Of a stretch of DNA of 64,000 nt, positions 58,628-64,000 are shown in pieces. The notes under the pieces are model-generated. The model ran no database searches. It was not told where the DNA came from and saw only the letters and a list, made by a program, of their open reading frames with translations. The position numbers and the translations under genes are program-made. Positions within the stretch are counted from its first letter, which is position 1, and each line of letters starts with the position of its first letter. This DNA is from Tubulanus polymorphus (taxonomy: Eukaryota; Nemertea; Palaeonemertea; Tubulaniformes; Tubulanidae): the NCBI RefSeq assembly GCF_964204645.1, contig NC_134029.1:5155001-5219000 (forward strand), read 5' to 3'.

Positions 58628-60284
58628 TGAAAGTTTTTTTTTCTCGTTCAGTTTTAGACGACGAACAAGGAGGATATGACGTTCAAACCGGAGCCCAGAT
58701 TTTAGTGAACGTTATCTTATCGAATTAGATATGCGCGAGGATATTCTATCCGCCTCTTCACATAAAGCTAAGCCAACCAGAGATGTCGTGCAGTTTTAAG
58801 TCGTGAGAGAAGGGCAGGTGAATTAGGGAAACAATCTGCACCCGAACGACGACTTGAACGGTTTATTCAGTCACCGAAATCGGCGATAACAACTTCAGCA
58901 AACGCTGTTATGTGATCTCGAGGTAGGTTTTCGGATCATATGCTGTTCCGGTCAGTTTCAAAACCCGCGTCTATTCTGCGTATAGTAAGCTTCCAAAAGA
59001 CGCTCATGTCTCGAAAATTAATAATACAGAATCTTTTGAATTTTTGGGAAGCAATACTGAAAGTTCTCTCCGATTTCGCTTTGATGCTTGTGGCTACCAG
59101 TCAGACAAAATATCTTCGAAGCGCGCAGACATTAAATCGTAGTGAAATACGAGAAATGGGAGAAAGCCTTGAAAATACAATCCAAAGGCATTACACTTGA
59201 TACATCGTTCTGCGTATGTGAACAGCTCTTTCTCAATAACACTCGAATTTCGGGTTTCGTTCGCACTTGAAATATTATTCATCAAACGATAGATTCAATT
59301 AATGAGAAAGCATGTAAGAAATGTAATTCTATAGATTTATATTAAATTTGGCAGTGAAATGATAGAGCTGATCGCAATTTTCTACTTACCAGTTTCAAGA
59401 GTCGCAGCACCCATATGACATGAGCGAATGTCTATATGCATATTGCAGGTTCCAGGGGAAGTGTCTTTCGAGCATCCCCCCCCCTTAATAAAGTTTTCTT
59501 GTTGGCTAAAATTCTAAATCCAGAGTATCGGTGGGCAAGAGTACAAATTGGTACAAATACATAGAATGGTCAAAATCAGTGCCTAAATCGTTCACGACGC
59601 AATGAAAAAAACATTACAGTAGAACCCCCTCCTCCGGAAATCCTGGAAACGCGGCTGCTGGCCGTGATTTTGGCAATATTCAAAATAACCTCTCAACAAA
59701 AACCATACCACAGCGAAAAGTACGTCAACAGCGTACAATAAAATCAACAACGACGAATATCTTTACCTTTTTTTATCATATCATGAAAAAAACGTTTATT
59801 GATAATTTACGACTCGGTAAAACGACGATAGTATCTCATAATTGATTACACGTTACTCGTGCGTCTGGAACAAACACAATACGGAGAAAAATCAGAGATT
59901 AAAAAAAAAAAACATTCAGTAAAATATCAGTAGAATTCATGTTAAAGCTCGTCCTTAATTTATGGAAGCACCCGGTGTCCAAAAACGAGAAATAACGGTT
60001 TAGTCAGTACGAACAGAACGAGGCATCTTGAGGCCCTGCAACTGTCGGGAAAACAGAATGAGACGACGCTTATCAGGCGCGTGAGTTTAAAGTGGATCAT
60101 TTAGAAAAAAAAAAACTAATGCCATTCTCGAAAATCATGTGGTTTAGTAAAATGACAACGAAAAACCAAACCTTACTGATAAAAAAGAGAGGATTAATCA
60201 GCGACCGAAGTTTTACGGCATAAGTAATATGAAATATGGCATTATATACAAGACAAATGTATCGTAAGAAATTTGCGTACGTAC

Positions 60285-60287
<3 letters not shown>

Positions 60288-60315
<28 letters not shown>
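60288..60315. repeat. (TA)n microsatellite
   Basis: About 14 TA dinucleotides following GTACGTACGTG. Confidence 0.95.
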
Positions 60316-60318
<3 letters not shown>

Positions 60319-61983
60319 ATATATAATGCGTATAAACGATTATGTCATGGGTTTTTTGTGCAATAAATATACACTGAATGTGAATACATCCCCCGGCACA
60401 GCGCCAACTCGTTGATGTATAGGCCTATATTAGAAAATCTAATTAAACGTACCATGTTTCGTAAAGTTATTGTCGATACAGTACAGCCTTGTGGAACAAA
60501 CAGCATACATAACTGACCACCGACATTTTTTTCGACCGAAATAAAAATATTAGATTACGACATCATATCATATATCATATCGATCACACACATATTCAGG
60601 GTCATCAACGAAAGACAATTCCACGATATTTATGAAACTGACATTTGATACTGGCTTAAGCTATTGCTAACGAACGGATTTTCGTTGAAGTTAAGTTTTC
60701 GTTGTATACAACCGAGGATCCGCCACTCGACGCTTTAAGCAACAAATGATGTTGATCATTTCAATCAAGAACTATCACACGGTTTTCTTTAAGTACCGGT
60801 AGTGAAAATGCGTAAGGTTTCGAAGCCAATTCCGATCACATCTAACATAGAGCAGAACGGCGTACTTGACCTCGAGGAGACGTCAGAGCAATTTCGCATC
60901 GTGCGAAATTTCGTTGGCTTCTTATCGATGAATCTTATCTGACTTATCATATGATAAGTGGTCATTGAACCGTTAAGAAGCCAGTATGTATCTAAGGAGG
61001 CTACCTACTCCACAGTTCCACCGCTTCCCATTTATCAATATATACCTGGTATATATAGCATTTCACGAATAAGGCTTTATGTATTTTTATGCTAGGTATG
61101 ATACGAATTATAAGCAGCAAGGCCCAGTTGTACAGTCGGAATAAAATGGTGAAACCCCCATCAGCTTAAAGACTGGAATGTGATAGGAATTTGTCCAGTC
61201 CAAAGCACAACATTAGATTAGCACCACAGTTTTGATTAGTTCTACACATTTGCGACATACATTGCTAAATTACGTATTACAATTAATTCTACCGAAGATA
61301 GCAAAGCATAATACTAACTTCATCAAGGATGATCGGGGAGGCCTGATAGGAAAACCGAGTGATCATCGATGATATAATATTCCTAGATGTAAGTAACATA
61401 ATGATACCATTATGTCGACATAATCATCATTCGGGAAAGTCGAAGGGCAAATTTCACACGGTCTTTTCCCTCTCAACTGAGCTTCATAGAAGGCTGTCTG
61501 AATACCCAGTTCCCTTTATTCAGGAACGACGGCTGATATTTGACTAGGTAGGAAAAAACGTTGTCGCAAAAGACATAGCTAGAAGCGAGAAAAAAACTAA
61601 TGTAATATCGTCTTACTAAGTACAAAAACATGTACGATGATCACTGAGTGACAACAAGTGAAGCTTCCATTTTCTAATTGTCATACATTCAAGAGCATAG
61701 TATACGCACGCACATACATATAAAAATTTGATTAACATTAATTACCGAATATCTTGAAAATAACACAAATTCATATGTAACAACTTAAAAAAGCCATGCT
61801 TTCAATTCAACTAATTTTACATCACGATTAATGATTTGTCTTTACAGCTGTACAATATATAAATATACACGCGTATGATTAGGTAATCTACGTTTATCAT
61901 TCATTATTATTATGGCTCTAAAACTAAATCGATGAAAAAATAAATGCATTTTACCCGAAGAGTTTAAAAACATTCTAAACTGA

Positions 61984-61984
<1 letters not shown>

Positions 61985-62039
<55 letters not shown>

Positions 62040-62040
62040 C

Positions 62041-62112
<72 letters not shown>
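61985..62112. repeat. Compound (TA)n-(CATA)n-(TA)n microsatellite
   Basis: Two long TA runs separated by a short CATACATACATA block. The open frame of repeated Tyr-Ile across it is an artefact of the repeat. Confidence 0.97.
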
Positions 62113-62114
<2 letters not shown>

Positions 62115-62489
62115 ATACACACGTCGCAGAGAATACTGCTACACTGGCTAATATCCGATTACAATAACATCCAAGGGCCCAGTTCCAGACGCGGGGTGAA
62201 TTTGATTCTGGAAGTTAGTTCATTTTCATCATCGACAAAAATATCAATTACCGGTGTATTCAACTATAAGCACAAGTTGAATACAAATTGAAACTGTGGA
62301 AATGAAATAACCTGGACTTAAAGTGATTGTACTTCAGCTATCTATAGAATTCATGCACTCCGCAATACGATTCTGACCATAATCTCTGAGAATTCTTATT
62401 TCTAAAGCATTTAAATCGATGAAGAACTGTGTTAAAAAAATAACACAACAGCGCAAGCCAGCTTAACATGGCATTTAATCTGAAGGCTG

Positions 62490-62706
62490 GTGTCAAGATC
62501 AATGACTATAGAACCAATGAAAAGTGGTCTAAGACTGACCTTAAATGCAAGCCTTCGATGTGCAACAGGCCCCAGGGGCTGGTTGCATACTGGTGGCTTA
62601 AGTCCAAAAGAGGTCTTAAATCTTAAGATTGGTCTTAGATTGGCTATAGAACCAAGTTGCTCTTACACTGGTCTTAAGTTTAAGCCATGACTGAAACTGG
62701 CCCCAG
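62490..62706 (+). repeat. Two adjacent TAAGACC-family elements (copies 3 and 4)
   Basis: A degenerate copy (about 62490-62572, ending CAACAGGCCCC) is followed directly by a better preserved one (62573-62706). The second starts AGGGGCTGGTTGCATACTGG, has the core GATTGGCTATAGAACCAAGT and ends CTGAAACTGGCCCCAGG. The last part equals the terminal repeat of the MITE at 3116. Confidence 0.75.
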
Positions 62707-63823
62707 GTTACATTTGAAATAGGCCTATTAGTAAATTGGAAATTTTCATTTATACATGATATGTTCATTCAATTGAAACTTATATCTAAGTCTTAATCAA
62801 TATTCAGAACACACATATAGCCACATTCATATTGTATAAAAAAAAGATTTCCAGTTGGCAATTTACAAATATTGAAAGCTTTCCGTGAAATCTCGATAGT
62901 CTAATGGTCAAATTTGACCTAGCACACCCGGCACTCCAAATTGAGATATGTAAATTTCCATACAGTAGTGACATCAGCTTTTAAACCATCAATAGCACAT
63001 TGTATATCAACTTAGAGTTGGTTAAATTCGAAATAAACAAAAAAAAAATAACAAAGTTTGTATCTCGTAAAATTTACGAGAAAAAAAAATAAAGAAGAAT
63101 GCGTAAAAAAGAATCAAGACCAACTCAACAATATCATCAGTTCAAAAAAGTCATAACATGACAGACATAGAGTTGATAAACATGGTAATTCTGAATCATT
63201 TATAAATGCAGGTATCAGATATAAATCAGCCCCTCAGATATTTGGTTCCAGGCTAGATTGATACCTACATTAAAACTGAAACATTATACTAAGGTCTGCA
63301 ATGTACAGTACCTATCAAAAGCTCTCATTAAGACTGAATTTATTTAATTCACTTTCGATATCGTTTTTCAATGAAAGTAAGATTGACTAGAATTTAACTG
63401 GTTTTTGTTTTTATCACAGTTTAATACTGTTTGTTGTCTTCGATACGAATCAGACCAGTATTTCACGAAATACACAGACCAGAGATGAGAAAATGAGAAG
63501 AGTAACGTTTCTACTGAGTAAAGAGTTTATCCAGCGAATTAAACGATGATTTGCGAAGAAGTTCATGAATAAATGACTATTACGATATACATCGAATAGA
63601 TTCCTAGGGGGGAAAAGTTTGCTCCCATTTTTTTTACAATATGTTCTTTCAGGCTCAAGTCCTACTTAAGTAAAGCCCTGTTTCCTCAAGACATCTTTGC
63701 TTGTAGGGTCAACGCAAGATTTCTTCTTAGCAAGCACTCCCACTATCAAGACATCTTATCCTTCTAAATTAAATTCACAGAGCTGTGGACAACACGAAAC
63801 ACATCGACTATTAAAACGTGTTC

Positions 63824-64000
63824 TTAAAGCATCTCGTGCATGACAGGATGTAATAACGACATATGTTCAGCTCCTTTGATCGGCAGTTTGTGGATGGAAT
63901 AATGATGTATCATTTCCGGTATACTCTTATACGGTTGACTGAACTGTCCGAGAATGTACGATCCCTCGCGACACACGATTTTCATGTGCATGAATCCACG
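63824..64000 (-). CDS. SHB/SHD/SHE/SHF-family SH2 adapter, C-terminal exon (partial)
   Basis: A frame of 58 codons plus TAA, open to the window edge at 64000, gives the C-terminal half of an SH2 domain. It includes SYILGQFSQPYKSIPEMIHH (beta-D to alpha-B region) followed by YSIHKLPIKGAEHMSLLHPV. The KLPIKGAEH block close to the protein's end is typical of the SHB family of adapters. These carry proline-rich and tyrosine-rich N-terminal regions and link phosphotyrosine receptors to downstream signalling. The phosphotyrosine-binding arginine and the rest of the protein lie beyond the window. The start shown is only the window edge. Confidence 0.88.
   Translation of the reverse strand, partial: RGFMHMKIVCREGSYILGQFSQPYKSIPEMIHHYSIHKLPIKGAEHMSLLHPVMHEML

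Larger units (their letters stand above)
58628..63823. other. Region without a supported gene
   Basis: Contains the promoter side of the hairpin-precursor gene and the 3'-UTR and flank of the SHB-type gene, both on the minus strand. A minus-strand donor-like site (GTAAGTAG) at about 59387-59394 might belong to a 5'-UTR exon of the hairpin-precursor gene. Microsatellites lie at 60288 and 61985, and TAAGACC elements at 62490-62706. Long frames such as 58940-59200 (+) show no protein-like pattern. Confidence 0.5.

Noticed and set aside
61842-62120. 92-codon frame of repeated Tyr-Ile
   Set aside because: Produced by the TA microsatellite.

Overview
The window is nuclear DNA of an invertebrate animal. 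It is AT-rich, with short exons, GT-AG introns, AATAAA signals, long TA microsatellites and miniature inverted-repeat elements. The gene set (class A GPCR, forkhead factor, anoctamin, SHB-type SH2 adapter, secreted ML-domain protein) is that of a bilaterian. A spiralian such as a mollusc, annelid, brachiopod or nemertean fits best, but this is a weak inference. All exon models were built by hand from reading frame, splice consensus and intron phase; none has been checked against transcripts or databases.

Layout. 1-7.6 kb: no supported gene, only repeats. 7.66-8.61 kb (-): intronless orphan peptide-type GPCR. 9.88-10.70 kb (-): three-exon gene for a 69-residue protein, divergent from the next gene. 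10.84-19.0 kb (+): 20-exon NRPS-like enzyme with adenylation, carrier and thioester-reductase domains. 19.4-21.4 kb (+): classical short-chain dehydrogenase, whose first conserved exon is in phase with the last reductase exon, so the two may form one A-T-R-SDR enzyme. 21.6-27.4 kb: no supported gene. 27.4-32.1 kb (+): secreted GM2-activator-like lipid-binding protein. 33.4-34.6 kb (-): single-exon divergent forkhead factor. 35.6-50.4 kb (-): anoctamin (TMEM16) with three tandem alternative versions of the TM10 exon. 51.0-51.9 kb (+): small basic protein gene. 52.7-58.6 kb (-): five-exon gene for a secreted precursor with three repeated cysteine-hairpin units separated by basic cleavage sites. 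63.8-64.0 kb (-): last exon of an SHB/SHD/SHE/SHF-type SH2 adapter.

Functional links. The A-T-R enzyme and the SDR form a plausible carboxylate-to-aldehyde-to-alcohol pair. The adenylation pocket lacks the aspartate that binds an alpha-amino group and is rich in aromatic residues, as expected for a non-amino-acid or quaternary-ammonium acid. The other genes look like unrelated neighbours. The strongest novelty candidates are the hairpin precursor, the triplicated TM10 exon, and the possible animal A-T-R-SDR fusion.
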